Source of the DNA: an uncultured Clostridia bacterium
Lineage (GTDB): Bacteria; Bacillota; Clostridia; Christensenellales; Borkfalkiaceae
Length of the DNA: 30,281 nucleotides
Direction of reading: 5' to 3'
Assembly: GCA_904502225.1 (NCBI GenBank)
Contig: CAJGDO010000016.1
Span: forward strand, 1 to 30,281
The position numbers and the translations under genes were made by a program. The notes beneath the pieces are model-generated. The model was not told where the DNA came from. It made no database searches and worked only from the letters and a program-made list of their open reading frames with translations. Shown here in pieces: positions 15,960 to 24,392 of the stretch. How positions within the stretch are numbered: the stretch's first letter is position 1; every line of letters starts with the position of its first letter.

Positions 15960-15983
15960 AACTTGTCTCCCGAGTTTTTCTCT

Positions 15984-17273
15984 TTATTTATTTTTACTTG
16001 GAAATATTTTTTTTAGATTGCTGAATTTAAGGGCTTTTAACATTAAAACACTGTTTCGCCTTATAGGTTTTATTAAAAAACCAATGAAAACGTTTGTTGC
16101 AGATTGCGAAACTATTGTTGTGATTGCAGCACCCGTTGCACCTAACAGCGGGATAAGCACAAAGTTTAATGAAACGTTTAATACTGCACCACAAAAATTT
16201 AACACTATCAAATACTTATACTTACTTTCGGCAAGTAGCCATATGCTCTTTGCTGTACCGACATATGAAAACAGGTTCATCCAAACAACAACCCTTAAAA
16301 CTGGAATCGCACCGACAAATTCCGAGCCACACATTATTTGTATTATCAGTGGTGCAAAAACGGCAATTACCACGCACACTATAATTGAAAAATATATCAT
16401 AACGCTATATAGTTCAATCATTCGGCTTTCAAAAAGGCTTTCACTTTCTTTTTTTGCATTAAAAATTTCTGGTCGCATTGAGTCTATTATTGCTGCAAAC
16501 ACAAAACTAACCATTGTTGCACAGTTGCTTGCTGCTGAATATATACCCGTTTCTATATTGCCTGCCATGAATTTAAGCATAATTTTGTCCGTTTGGGCAA
16601 AAACCACGAACATCAACGTGGAAATTATGTAAAACTTACTTACTTTAAACATTTGCTTTGCAAGTGCAAATGAAAAGGATAGTTTGCATTTGCTCTTTTT
16701 CTTAAATATTGCTATAAGCATTATGGCTATTAAAAAATAGTCTAACGAATATGATAATGCAAACATATAAACGTCTGCTTTAAATATAACTAATAAAACT
16801 TGAAAAATGGTCACCACAACGTAAGAAATTAGCATTGCCATTGCGGAATACTTTGCCATTAATTTTGCGTGGAACCAAAACCTTACCATTTCAAAAGCAT
16901 TAAAAAATAGCATGATACTATACAACGCACAAACGATTATGGTTTCTTTTTCCCCAGCGTTAACTATTAACGAAAAGGAAATTACGCCTATAATACACAA
17001 AATAGACGAAAACATTGTCATACCAGTGATTGTACCCACAACTTTCCCTTCCTCGCCAGGGCGGTCAACGATTTCGTGAACCGCTGTACTGGTAAGCCCC
17101 AACTGCATTATAGGAACGGCAAAAGCGACAAGCCCTGCTGCATAACTTATAATCCCGTATTTTTCAACGCCGAGATATCTTGTTGTAATCGCGGTCACTA
17201 TCAATGTTAAGACTGCCTTGATTATTTTACAGCCAACTATCCAGCCCGCATTTTTTAATACTTTGAGTTGCAT
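15984..17273 (-). CDS. Polysaccharide flippase, Wzx/RfbX type (MOP superfamily)
   Basis: This 429-residue polytopic protein has about 12 hydrophobic helices and little else. The start MQLKVLKNAGWIVGCKIIKAV and the segment TRYLGVEKYGIISYAAGLVAF (about 30-50) are typical of oligosaccharide flippases of the MOP superfamily. It would move the undecaprenyl-linked glycan across the membrane. It follows the GT2 gene by only a few bases with a weak ribosome site. No Wzy-like polymerase and no chain-length or ligase gene is in the operon, so the flipped unit may be a short oligosaccharide, or the missing enzymes may be elsewhere. Confidence 0.87.
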   Translation of the reverse strand: MQLKVLKNAGWIVGCKIIKAVLTLIVTAITTRYLGVEKYGIISYAAGLVAFAVPIMQLGLTSTAVHEIVDRPGEEGKVVGTITGMTMFSSILCIIGVISFSLIVNAGEKETIIVCALYSIMLFFNAFEMVRFWFHAKLMAKYSAMAMLISYVVVTIFQVLLVIFKADVYMFALSYSLDYFLIAIMLIAIFKKKSKCKLSFSFALAKQMFKVSKFYIISTLMFVVFAQTDKIMLKFMAGNIETGIYSAASNCATMVSFVFAAIIDSMRPEIFNAKKESESLFESRMIELYSVMIYFSIIVCVVIAVFAPLIIQIMCGSEFVGAIPVLRVVVWMNLFSYVGTAKSIWLLAESKYKYLIVLNFCGAVLNVSLNFVLIPLLGATGAAITTIVSQSATNVFIGFLIKPIRRNSVLMLKALKFSNLKKIFPSKNK

Positions 17274-17277
17274 TTTT

Positions 17278-18267
17278 CTATCTTATTTTATTATAAATTT
17301 TTATAAGCCATAAAAGCCTATGTTTTAAGGCAAAGCACGCCAAACGCAATTGCTTGTCCTTGCTTTTACAGTTGTTTATTGCATTTTTGTAAATTGGGGT
17401 TTTTAGTGCCTCTTTTATGTCTTTTTTAATAACTTTATACTTTTCTCTTCTGTTAAACTGTGATAAAACAGCATTAAAGAAAGAGTGGGTTATCAATCGG
17501 TATGACTGCTCTTTAAAGTCAAAAGCATTTAAGTCAACGTATTTTTCTATAACTTCTATGCGTTTTTTTACGCCATAAAGGTCAAAGGCTTTTTTGTTTT
17601 TGGTTATTGATTTTGGGTTAAACCTATATCCATATAAGCACTTATTTGCAACAAAGATTGAATTTGCTAAATATATGCAAGGCTTAACGCAAGCATAATC
17701 TTCACCCATAACGATACTGTCATCAACGCTTAATTGCACATTTTCAAAAATGGTTTTTCTAAACGCTTTCATGCAAATTGTTGATGGAAAAGATTTTCCG
17801 TTTTTATTTTTTAATAGAAAAGGAAAAATTTGCTTTTCAAGTTTTTCTCTATCGTAAAATCCTTCAAAATCAGCAAGGTCGTTGTTTTCTTTTATCGCAC
17901 CTTCGCAGTCTTCAACATAACTAACGCACGCCACGTCGACGTTATGTTCTTTTATGGCGTTTGCAAATTCTTGCAAATAACCTTGTTTAATATAATCATC
18001 GCCATCAACGTTTACGATAAAATCGCCACTTGCAATTTTTACACCGGCTTTTCTTGCACTGACAAGCCCGCCGTTTTGTTTGTGAATTACTTTTACTCTG
18101 TTATCTTGCTTTGCATAATCATCACAAATTTGTGGGCTATTATCAGGTGAACCATCATCAACCAAAATTAACTCAAAGTCAGAAAAACTTTGAGTTAAAA
18201 TACTATCCACGCAACATTTTAAGTATTTTTCCACCTTGTAAACTGGCACGATAACTGAAAAAAGCAT
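17278..18267 (-). CDS. Glycosyltransferase family 2
   Basis: This 329-residue GT-A enzyme has the opening SVIVPVYKVEKYL, the VDDGSPDNS segment (about 36-44) and the metal-binding DGDDY (about 93-97), all near the N terminus. The C-terminal half is lysine-rich, without transmembrane helices. It adds one sugar to the lipid-linked intermediate at the inner face of the membrane, probably the third residue after the priming enzyme and the GT4 protein. AGGTG precedes the ATG, 7 bases after the GT4 stop. Donor and linkage are not predictable. Confidence 0.88.
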   Translation of the reverse strand: MLFSVIVPVYKVEKYLKCCVDSILTQSFSDFELILVDDGSPDNSPQICDDYAKQDNRVKVIHKQNGGLVSARKAGVKIASGDFIVNVDGDDYIKQGYLQEFANAIKEHNVDVACVSYVEDCEGAIKENNDLADFEGFYDREKLEKQIFPFLLKNKNGKSFPSTICMKAFRKTIFENVQLSVDDSIVMGEDYACVKPCIYLANSIFVANKCLYGYRFNPKSITKNKKAFDLYGVKKRIEVIEKYVDLNAFDFKEQSYRLITHSFFNAVLSQFNRREKYKVIKKDIKEALKTPIYKNAINNCKSKDKQLRLACFALKHRLLWLIKIYNKIR

Positions 18268-18274
18268 TTTTCAC

Positions 18275-19360
18275 CTATTTGGTTATTTTATAAATTTCGT
18301 TATTGATTTTTTGTTTATCAAAGTTTTGTTCGGCAAAAGTTCTTGAATTTTGCCCCATTTTTTCAATTTGCTCTTTATTCTCTAATAAAAAGCAAACCTT
18401 TTCGGTAAGTTCATTAACGTTTTTAACTTGAACTAAAAATCCGTTAAACCCGTCTTTAACCGTTTCTTTTGCACCAACAGCGTTGGTGGTTATTATTGCT
18501 CTGCCCACGCTTTCGGCTTCCATAACCGAAACGGGCAACCCCTCTCTATAAGTTGGCAAAACCAAAATAGAGCAATCTTCTAAATACGGCCTAACGTCCT
18601 TAACAACCCCTAAATAATTTATTGACCCGTCGTCAATATATTCTTGTATATCTTTAAGGGTTATATCCCCCTCGCCACCGAGATAATTGAAAGTGGCGGA
18701 CGGAATTAATTTTTTGACCTTTCTTGCACACTCTAGGTATTCATAAACGCCCTTGCTTTTAAGCATTCTTGCGACCATCAACACAGTGGCATGATTTTTT
18801 ATCGGTTTTTGCGTAAAATGGTTTAAATCAACGCCTATGCCGTTGATAACAACGCATTTTTCTTCTTTAACAAGTTTTCTATCTATGAACTCACTTTTAT
18901 CGTCGTTGTTTAGAAAGAAAACTTTATCGGCCTTCTTAAACGAATTTTTATAAAGCCCATTAACAACAGCCCTTATAATCTTCCACTTTAAGCCGTTTTT
19001 AATATAGACGTCGCCAAGCCCCTCAACCATACAGAAAACTTTTTTTGCACCCGCTTTTTTTGCAACCTTTACCGACAATGCGTTTGGCTTTAACTGATAG
19101 GTAAGCACCACGTCTGGCTGTTCAGATTTTACAATCTTTTTGACTTGTTTTTGAAATTTTAAGATTGAAAAAGGGTTTAAACCACGGTTATTTTGTTCCA
19201 CAACAAAAACTTTTGCGTTAAGGCTTTCAATATCTTCCTTTCGCTCGCCGTCAAAAGCAATCACGCTGACCGAATGCCCGTTATCGACTAAATATTCGAT
19301 AAAGGATTTTCTAAAATTCATAATCTCTTTTGAGCGTGTTGCTATAAGTAAATATTTCAT
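18275..19360 (-). CDS. Glycosyltransferase family 4
   Basis: This 361-residue GT-B enzyme has an N-terminal acceptor domain and a C-terminal donor domain. The latter carries LMVARMLKSKGVYEYLE (about 194-210), LGGEGD, and the family's acidic signature PTYREGLPVSVMEAESVGRAII (about 270-291; the E-x7-E pair). It is similar in style to PglA-type transferases that act on undecaprenyl-diphosphate-N-acetylhexosamines and probably adds the second sugar. AGGAAAGGG lies before the ATG, and the gene is 15 bases after the priming transferase. Confidence 0.88.
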   Translation of the reverse strand: MKYLLIATRSKEIMNFRKSFIEYLVDNGHSVSVIAFDGERKEDIESLNAKVFVVEQNNRGLNPFSILKFQKQVKKIVKSEQPDVVLTYQLKPNALSVKVAKKAGAKKVFCMVEGLGDVYIKNGLKWKIIRAVVNGLYKNSFKKADKVFFLNNDDKSEFIDRKLVKEEKCVVINGIGVDLNHFTQKPIKNHATVLMVARMLKSKGVYEYLECARKVKKLIPSATFNYLGGEGDITLKDIQEYIDDGSINYLGVVKDVRPYLEDCSILVLPTYREGLPVSVMEAESVGRAIITTNAVGAKETVKDGFNGFLVQVKNVNELTEKVCFLLENKEQIEKMGQNSRTFAEQNFDKQKINNEIYKITK

Positions 19361-19375
19361 ACCCTTTCCTAAACT

Positions 19376-20131
19376 TTAACCAACGTCCTTATTTTCTTTT
19401 TGGGTTTCAGCCATATATTCTGTGACAACGGCTTGTTCTTGCTGTTCTTTTTTAGCAGTTGATTGCTTTTTGTTCTTTTTATTATAAGTTGCGTCTTTAA
19501 CTCCGTCAGACTTGATTACCTTGCCTATTGTCTTAAAGAAAATCTTAAAGTCTAGCCAGAAAGACACGTTTTGCAAATAATAAAAATCATATTCAGCCTT
19601 TTTCTTTGGCATATTGGACATTGCGTCTCTGCCGTTTATTTGTGCCCAACCCGTTAAGCCTGGGCGAATTTGATACATATTGTATTTTAGCCTTTCTTTA
19701 TGGATATTCTTTTCTGAAAGTATTAGCGGTCTATAACCAATCAAACTCATCTTAAAGGTTAAGATACATAATAATTGTGGCAACTCGTCAATAGAAAGTT
19801 TGCGAAGAACTTTTCCAACCTTTGTGATACTGCCTGCAACCTGCTCGTATTTAGCAGTTGCGACTTCGTGGTTGGCGTCAAGAGTCATACTTCTAAACTT
19901 AATGATAGTAAACTCTTTACCATATCTGCCAATACGTTTTTGGCAAAAAAAGACAGGGCCTTTTGAATCCAATTTTATAGCAATGGCAACCACAATAAAA
20001 AGTGGGATTAACAAAATCAACATTACTAATGAAAATATAAAATCAAACCCTGCTTTAAAAACAAGATAAATTTTTTGACCGAACCTTAATTTATACTCAA
20101 TATTCAATTTTTCTTGCTCTGTCTTTGTCAT
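19376..20131 (-). CDS. Undecaprenyl-phosphate sugar-1-phosphate transferase (priming enzyme)
   Basis: This 251-residue member of the bacterial sugar transferase (PglC/WcaJ C-terminal) family has one hydrophobic re-entrant helix (about 25-50, ending in KLDSKGPVFF). The catalytic region contains KFRSMTLDA, SIDELPQL (about 112-119) and RPGLTGWAQI (about 155-164). It starts the glycan by moving a sugar-1-phosphate from a UDP-sugar to undecaprenyl phosphate. The tail beyond about 205 is unusually rich in Lys, Gln and Glu and looks disordered. It is the first gene of the operon behind a perfect consensus promoter, with a modest GGAAAG ribosome site. Confidence 0.92.
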   Translation of the reverse strand: MTKTEQEKLNIEYKLRFGQKIYLVFKAGFDFIFSLVMLILLIPLFIVVAIAIKLDSKGPVFFCQKRIGRYGKEFTIIKFRSMTLDANHEVATAKYEQVAGSITKVGKVLRKLSIDELPQLLCILTFKMSLIGYRPLILSEKNIHKERLKYNMYQIRPGLTGWAQINGRDAMSNMPKKKAEYDFYYLQNVSFWLDFKIFFKTIGKVIKSDGVKDATYNKKNKKQSTAKKEQQEQAVVTEYMAETQKENKDVG

Positions 20132-20150
20132 AAATCTTTCCGTCCACGCA

Positions 20151-20173
20151 ACTTGCCTATTACTTGCCTATTA
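20151..20173 (-). repeat. 11-bp direct repeat in the leader of the glycan operon
   Basis: AATAGGCAAGT occurs twice with a 12-bp period (20151-20161 and 20163-20173 in plus coordinates). It lies between the predicted transcription start (about 20181) and the first start codon. The position would suit a protein-binding site or an RNA element. I see no hairpin. Confidence 0.6.
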
Positions 20174-20187
20174 TATAATTATATAAA

Positions 20188-20216
20188 TTATACTATAATA
20201 TTGCTAACTTGTCAAC
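20188..20216 (-). promoter_or_regulatory. Consensus sigma-A promoter of the glycan operon
   Basis: TTGACA (20211-20216), a 17-bp spacer and TATAAT (20188-20193) match consensus exactly. The predicted start near 20181 gives a leader of about 50 bases. This predicts strong, constitutive transcription of the seven-gene operon. Confidence 0.88.
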
Positions 20217-20250
20217 TATCAATTTGATTTCTTTGATGGCAAAAATTACA

Positions 20251-20279
20251 AAAATCCACTATTTTTCATAGTGGATTTT
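20251..20279 (-). terminator. Intrinsic terminator after the MATE gene
   Basis: A 12-bp stem AAAATCCACTAT / ATAGTGGATTTT (arms 20251-20262 and 20268-20279), 5-base loop, with T-runs on both sides. It lies 10 bases past the MATE stop codon and before the glycan promoter. Confidence 0.88.
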
Positions 20280-20289
20280 TCGTTGCCTT

Positions 20290-21681
20290 TTACGCTGGCT
20301 CTTGTTCGCCTGTTTTTCGTTCTGCTTTTGCGGTTTTTTCTAGCCTTTTCATTACTGCAATTATGATTGGAACTTGAACGATTATACACAATATCCAACT
20401 GATTGGATACGATGCATATATCATTGAAAAGGTTGGGGATAGCAAATAGAAAGTGTATAGCCAAATTATTCTAAACGCACAAACGAAAATCAAACTGATT
20501 ATCATTGAGGTCATTGACTTTCCTATCGCCCTCATTGAAAGCGACAAAACTTCCATTACCCCGCATATAAAGTAGGTTAAACAATACCAATTTAAGCGAA
20601 TTTGGGCATAGTGGATTACCTCTTGATTGTTTGACATCATATTGAAAAACGGCCCTGAAATAACGTAGCCCAAAAGCCCGATAACAATTTGAACTACGCA
20701 AACGAACGTTATAGATTTTATAATCGCTTCTTTTACCCTTTTATAGTTTTTTGCACCATAGTTTTGGCTTACAAAAGACATACTTGCAACCGCAATTGCG
20801 TTGCCAGCCAAATATACCCAAGCATCAATTTGCCCTGCGATAGATATACCCGTTGTCGCTGCTTTACCATAACCGTTTACCGTTGATGCCAACATCAAAT
20901 TTGAAATGGAAAACAATGCACCTTGTATACCTGTTGGAATACCAACGCCTAAAACTTCAAACAACTCTCTCTTATAGAATTTTAAGTATTTAAACTCAAA
21001 CCTTGAGTATCCCGTGCTTCTTTTTATTGCAACAAATGATAAAATAAACGAAATTAACCTTGACAAAACGGTTGCTAATGCAACACCGTCAACAGTCATT
21101 CCAAAAAATGAAATAAACACATAGTTTAGCACTATGTTCGCAACTCCGCCAATTGTCAAATACACCATAGGTCTTACAGAATCGCCAACAGCCCTTAAAA
21201 CACCCGCAACACAGTTGTTTAATATGATGACAGGCATACCTATGCAATAAATTTGCATATATAAAACGGCTTGTGGGATTAAGTCAGCATCACAGTTCAT
21301 CCAAGTTAAAAACGTTTCTGCACCAAAATAGCCTATCGAACCAAAGATAACGCCACCAAAAAAGCAGGCAATTAGCGATGTGCCAATCGTTCTTCTTGCC
21401 TTTTCAACGTCTTTTGCACCAACGCATCTTCCAACAACCACGCTAACGCCACCTGCTATACCTAAAAATAGGTTAAGAAGCAAAGTGTCTATCGTGCCTG
21501 TTGCACCAACCGCACCGACAGCCATGTCGTTTACCAATAAGCCAAGCATTATGGTGTCGGTCATATTAAACGCCTTATCTAGCATATACGCTAAAACAAT
21601 AGGAATTGCAAAAATTGTTAGTTTTTTGATGACCGAACCGGTTGTAAAGTCCATATCTTTTCTTTTAAAAAGGCTTACCAT
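20290..21681 (-). CDS. MATE family multidrug/Na+ antiporter
   Basis: This 463-residue MATE (NorM/DinF-like) efflux protein has twelve predicted helices in two halves. Each half begins with the family pattern: MDFTTGSVIKKLTIFAIPIVLAYML at the start and RELFEVLGVGIPTGIQGAL past the midpoint. MTDTIMLGLLVND fits helix 2. I start at the ATG at 21681, where AAGGAG sits 8 bases upstream. A longer frame to 21726 adds 15 residues with no ribosome site. The 73-bp gap after folA holds two small hairpins, so this gene may be expressed partly on its own. Substrates cannot be predicted. Confidence 0.9.
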   Translation of the reverse strand: MVSLFKRKDMDFTTGSVIKKLTIFAIPIVLAYMLDKAFNMTDTIMLGLLVNDMAVGAVGATGTIDTLLLNLFLGIAGGVSVVVGRCVGAKDVEKARRTIGTSLIACFFGGVIFGSIGYFGAETFLTWMNCDADLIPQAVLYMQIYCIGMPVIILNNCVAGVLRAVGDSVRPMVYLTIGGVANIVLNYVFISFFGMTVDGVALATVLSRLISFILSFVAIKRSTGYSRFEFKYLKFYKRELFEVLGVGIPTGIQGALFSISNLMLASTVNGYGKAATTGISIAGQIDAWVYLAGNAIAVASMSFVSQNYGAKNYKRVKEAIIKSITFVCVVQIVIGLLGYVISGPFFNMMSNNQEVIHYAQIRLNWYCLTYFICGVMEVLSLSMRAIGKSMTSMIISLIFVCAFRIIWLYTFYLLSPTFSMIYASYPISWILCIIVQVPIIIAVMKRLEKTAKAERKTGEQEPA

Positions 21682-21754
21682 TTTTATACTCCTTGCGATA
21701 AAAAATCGCATTATAAAAGACGCCACGTTAAAAGTTAGCGTCCTTACTGTCGCA

Positions 21755-22258
21755 TTATTTAAGCTGTTCTACCTTGTTGTTTTTGTAAGTTGTAAAAGAA
21801 ATATTATAGCCGTTTGTTTCAATCGGTTCACTTTCTTTTACACACTCCCAATTATCTAATTTATCTAAATTTTCAAAAAATACTTCTGCCCCGCCGTCAG
21901 CATCGACTTTGGTAATAAGAAACTCGTCACAATAATTAAGAAGCATTTTGTAAATTATTGCACCGCCTATCACAAACACATCGTCAAAATTATATTCTCT
22001 TAAAACTTTTTCAAGTTCATTTATGTCTTTAACGACTGTGCAACCTTCAAAAACTTCATTGCCACGATGAAAAACTATATTAACCCTATTCTTTAATGGT
22101 TTAGAGTTTGGAAATGATTTGAGCGTTTTACTGCCCATTACAACGACTTTGCCTTTTGTTTGTTCCCTAAAATAAGCCATGTCGGCAGGCAGTGAAAAAA
22201 GCAAATCGTTATTTTTACCTATGCCCCAGTTTTTATCTACGGCAACTATTCCTTTCAT
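21755..22258 (-). CDS. folA: Dihydrofolate reductase
   Basis: This 167-residue DHFR reduces dihydrofolate with NADPH. It begins MKGIVAVDKNWGIGKNNDLLFSLPAD, containing the substrate loop (about 9-28). The NADPH-binding KVVVMGSKTLKSFP (about 37-50) and VFVIGGAIIY (about 94-103) follow. It sits directly after thyA with start and stop codons sharing one base (TAATG), a classic coupling. Thymidylate synthase produces dihydrofolate, so the pair forms a recycling unit. Confidence 0.95.
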   Translation of the reverse strand: MKGIVAVDKNWGIGKNNDLLFSLPADMAYFREQTKGKVVVMGSKTLKSFPNSKPLKNRVNIVFHRGNEVFEGCTVVKDINELEKVLREYNFDDVFVIGGAIIYKMLLNYCDEFLITKVDADGGAEVFFENLDKLDNWECVKESEPIETNGYNISFTTYKNNKVEQLK

Positions 22259-23088
22259 TAGATCGCAACCTCTATTTTATCTTCTAATTTAGTGAATTCA
22301 TAGTCTTCAAGTTTAAAGTCGTCTACCGTGAAGTCATAAAAATTCTTAACTTCTGGGTTTATCCAAAGTTTTGGTGCTTTATATTGTGGGTTTTTAAGGA
22401 TTTTTTCCACGATTGGAACGTGCCTATCGTAAATGTGTGCGTCTGCTATAACGTGCACAAGTTCACCAACCTTAAGCCCTGACACTTGTGCAAACATATG
22501 AAGAAGAATTGCATATTGAACAACGTTCCAGTTATTTGCCGTCAAAACATCGTTAGAGCGTTGGTTAAGTATCCCATTTAAAGTGTCGCCCGTGACGTTA
22601 AACGTCATTGAATATGCACAAGGATAAAGGTGCATTTCGTTAAGGTCTTGGAAGGTGTAGATATTCGTCATAATCCTTCTTGAAGTAGGGTTGTTTTTTA
22701 AGTCGAAAAGCACTCTATCCACTTGGTCGAACTCGCCTTCTTTATACTTGTGCTTAACGCCGAGTTGATAGCCGTATGCCTTGCCGATTGAACCCGTTTC
22801 GTCTGCCCAACTGTCCCAAATATGACTGTTTAAATCCTTAATATTGTTAGATTTCTTTTGCCAAATCCACAAAATTTCGTCTATTGCCGACTTAAATGCT
22901 GTCCTGCGAAGCGAAATTATAGGAAACTCTTTTGTTAAGTCGTATCTATTAACTATACAAAACTTTTTGACAGTGTGTGCTGGCGTTCCATCTTCCCACT
23001 TCGGACGGACAGGAAGGTCTGTATCCCACGTTCCATTGTCAATAATATTCCTACACGTTTCAATAAAAATTTTATCCGCTAAACTCAT
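22258..23088 (-). CDS. thyA: Thymidylate synthase, ThyA type
   Basis: This 276-residue enzyme methylates dUMP to dTMP using methylene-tetrahydrofolate. The catalytic cysteine is in LYPCAYSMTFNV, in place of the more usual LPPCH. This variant, the RRI motif (SRRIMTN) and the C-terminal LWINPEVKNFYDFTVDDFKLEDYE match my recollection of the Bacillus/phage phi3T-type ThyA subfamily. The dUMP site QRSNDV and HIYDRHV are present. AAGGGGAA precedes the ATG, 20 bases after the TM1266-type gene. Confidence 0.94.
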   Translation of the reverse strand: MSLADKIFIETCRNIIDNGTWDTDLPVRPKWEDGTPAHTVKKFCIVNRYDLTKEFPIISLRRTAFKSAIDEILWIWQKKSNNIKDLNSHIWDSWADETGSIGKAYGYQLGVKHKYKEGEFDQVDRVLFDLKNNPTSRRIMTNIYTFQDLNEMHLYPCAYSMTFNVTGDTLNGILNQRSNDVLTANNWNVVQYAILLHMFAQVSGLKVGELVHVIADAHIYDRHVPIVEKILKNPQYKAPKLWINPEVKNFYDFTVDDFKLEDYEFTKLEDKIEVAI

Positions 23089-23108
23089 TTTTTCCCCTTT
23101 TTGTATAA

Positions 23109-23351
23109 CTATTTGGTTATTAAAACTTTACTACTTACGCCGTTTATCATACCTAACTTGCCAGAAAGCGAGTTGATAACAGGTTGCGGTGCATCCATAA
23201 TAACGCTTATCACGCTGACGTTCTTTTCTTTATAAGGCACGCCTATTCTGCCGATAATATACTCGCCAAAAGTGTGCAATAAAGAATTGATTTTTTCAAC
23301 AGCGTCCTTATCGCTAACCATTATAGCAACGACGGCAATAGTTTTATCCAT
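23109..23351 (-). CDS. TM1266-type putative iron-only hydrogenase system regulator
   Basis: This 80-residue ACT-like small protein begins MDKTIAVVAIMVSDKDAVEKIN and ends GMINGVSSKVLITK. The layout IxxIMV..INxLL..YIIGRIGVPY..V..ISVIMDAP fits the TM1266 family, usually found with [FeFe]-hydrogenase maturation genes. No hydrogenase gene is in this window. It has its own promoter and AGGGAG ribosome site and leads a transcript into thyA and folA. The function is a family label and has not been tested here. Confidence 0.78.
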   Translation of the reverse strand: MDKTIAVVAIMVSDKDAVEKINSLLHTFGEYIIGRIGVPYKEKNVSVISVIMDAPQPVINSLSGKLGMINGVSSKVLITK

Positions 23352-23371
23352 ACTTTTCTCCCTTTTGTTAT

Positions 23372-23400
23372 ATTTTATAACAACTATATATTTTTGTCAA
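23372..23400 (-). promoter_or_regulatory. Sigma-A promoter of the TM1266-thyA-folA unit
   Basis: TTGACA (23395-23400), a 17-bp spacer and TAAAAT (23372-23377). The leader to the ATG at 23351 would be about 14 bases and contains the ribosome site. Confidence 0.68.
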
Positions 23401-23416
23401 TGAATTAACGCTCTTT

Positions 23417-24118
23417 TTAACAATAAAATTGACCTTTTTTTACCACGCTTTTTAATTTATCTATTGCCTTATTTTCTATCCTTGAAATATACGAACGGGA
23501 TATTTTTAGAAACTTTGCAACTTCCCTTTGAGCATAGGCTTTTTCGCCTTTAAGACCATACCTTAAACACAAAACGGTATATTCCCTTTCGGTTAATGCA
23601 CTCTTTATAAACTCTAAAAATTTCTGCCGTTCAATGCTTCTGTCAACTTTTAAAAACACACTGTCTTCCTTTTCGCAAAGCAGTTCCATTAAGGTCAGCT
23701 CGTTGCCGTCTTTATCCATTCCTACGCTGTCGGACAAATGCACGTCGTTTTTATACTTTTTGTTTGAGCGAAGTAGCATTAAAATTTCGTTTTCAATGCA
23801 ACGGGCTGTATATGTTGCAAGTTGTGTTCCTTTGCTTTTTTCATAGGTGTTTATTGCCTTTATCAAGCCTATACTTCCCACCGATATTAAATCGTCTGTT
23901 TCAGCAGAGCCTGAATACTTTTTAACCACGTGTGCGACCAATCGCATATTGTGGTTTATAAGTTTTTCCCTCGCCTCGTTATCGCCATTTTTCATTTTTT
24001 CCAAATATTCGCTTTCTTGTTCTTGGGTTAATGGCTTTGGAAAAGAACTTCCCTTAACAATACTCCCTGCAAAAAAAGTTAGTTTTCCTATCAAATAAAG
24101 TAGTGCGTTTATAAACAT
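23417..24118 (-). CDS. sigK: RNA polymerase sporulation sigma factor SigK
   Basis: This 233-residue sigma-70 family protein matches SigK, the late mother-cell sigma factor. The hydrophobic N-terminal stretch of about 20-25 residues (MFINALLYLIGKLTFFAGSIV) looks like the pro-sequence removed on activation, followed by GSSFPKPLT. Region 2 reads NHNMRLVAHVVKKYSG...DDLISVGSIGLIKAINTY, and region 4 ends with AQREVAKFLKISRSYISRIENKAIDKLK, a helix-turn-helix for the -35 element. The gene is not interrupted by a skin-like element. GGGGGAG precedes the ATG. I could not identify a convincing sigma-E promoter upstream. Confidence 0.93.
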   Translation of the reverse strand: MFINALLYLIGKLTFFAGSIVKGSSFPKPLTQEQESEYLEKMKNGDNEAREKLINHNMRLVAHVVKKYSGSAETDDLISVGSIGLIKAINTYEKSKGTQLATYTARCIENEILMLLRSNKKYKNDVHLSDSVGMDKDGNELTLMELLCEKEDSVFLKVDRSIERQKFLEFIKSALTEREYTVLCLRYGLKGEKAYAQREVAKFLKISRSYISRIENKAIDKLKSVVKKGQFYC

Positions 24119-24295
24119 TTTTCTCCCCCTTTTTTATTAAATACGCACTTTATAGTTATGCTTTTTTGCCTTGTGTTTATTATTGAAAGCAAGTCCTTAA
24201 TTTTTATATTTTTTCTGTCATATTCCTCTTTATTTTTTTGGGTTTTATGCTATTATTTTGTTGGCGTTTGAATTTATATGAAGGGAGGGCAAACG

Positions 24296-24364
24296 ATGGC
24301 TTATTTTTATTTAAGATTTAGCGGTTTTTACCAAAGATTAAATAATCTTCACGCAAATAAGTAA
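24296..24364 (+). CDS. 22-codon mini-ORF with a strong ribosome site
   Basis: ATG at 24296 is preceded by AAGGGAGGG with a 6-base gap, one of the best ribosome sites in the window. The product is MAYFYLRFSGFYQRLNNLHANK, aromatic-rich and basic, with no known motif. It stops 28 bases before the next gene on the same strand. It could be a small spore protein, a leader peptide for the downstream gene, or chance. The rest of the 24119-24392 gap is A/T-rich. A TATTAT hexamer lies at 24251 without a clear -35. Confidence 0.45.
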   Translation: MAYFYLRFSGFYQRLNNLHANK

Positions 24365-24392
24365 TCTTTTCCCGACCTTTTAAAGGTGGATT

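Noticed and set aside
15865..16632. 255-residue plus-strand open frame
   Set aside because: It is antisense to the flippase and LicD genes, which have clear families and ribosome sites. It is a composition shadow.
24218..24252. Sigma-E or sigma-G promoter for the 22-codon ORF (TCATATT followed by TATGCTA)
   Set aside because: The elements look right singly, but their spacing (21-23 bp) is too long for either factor.
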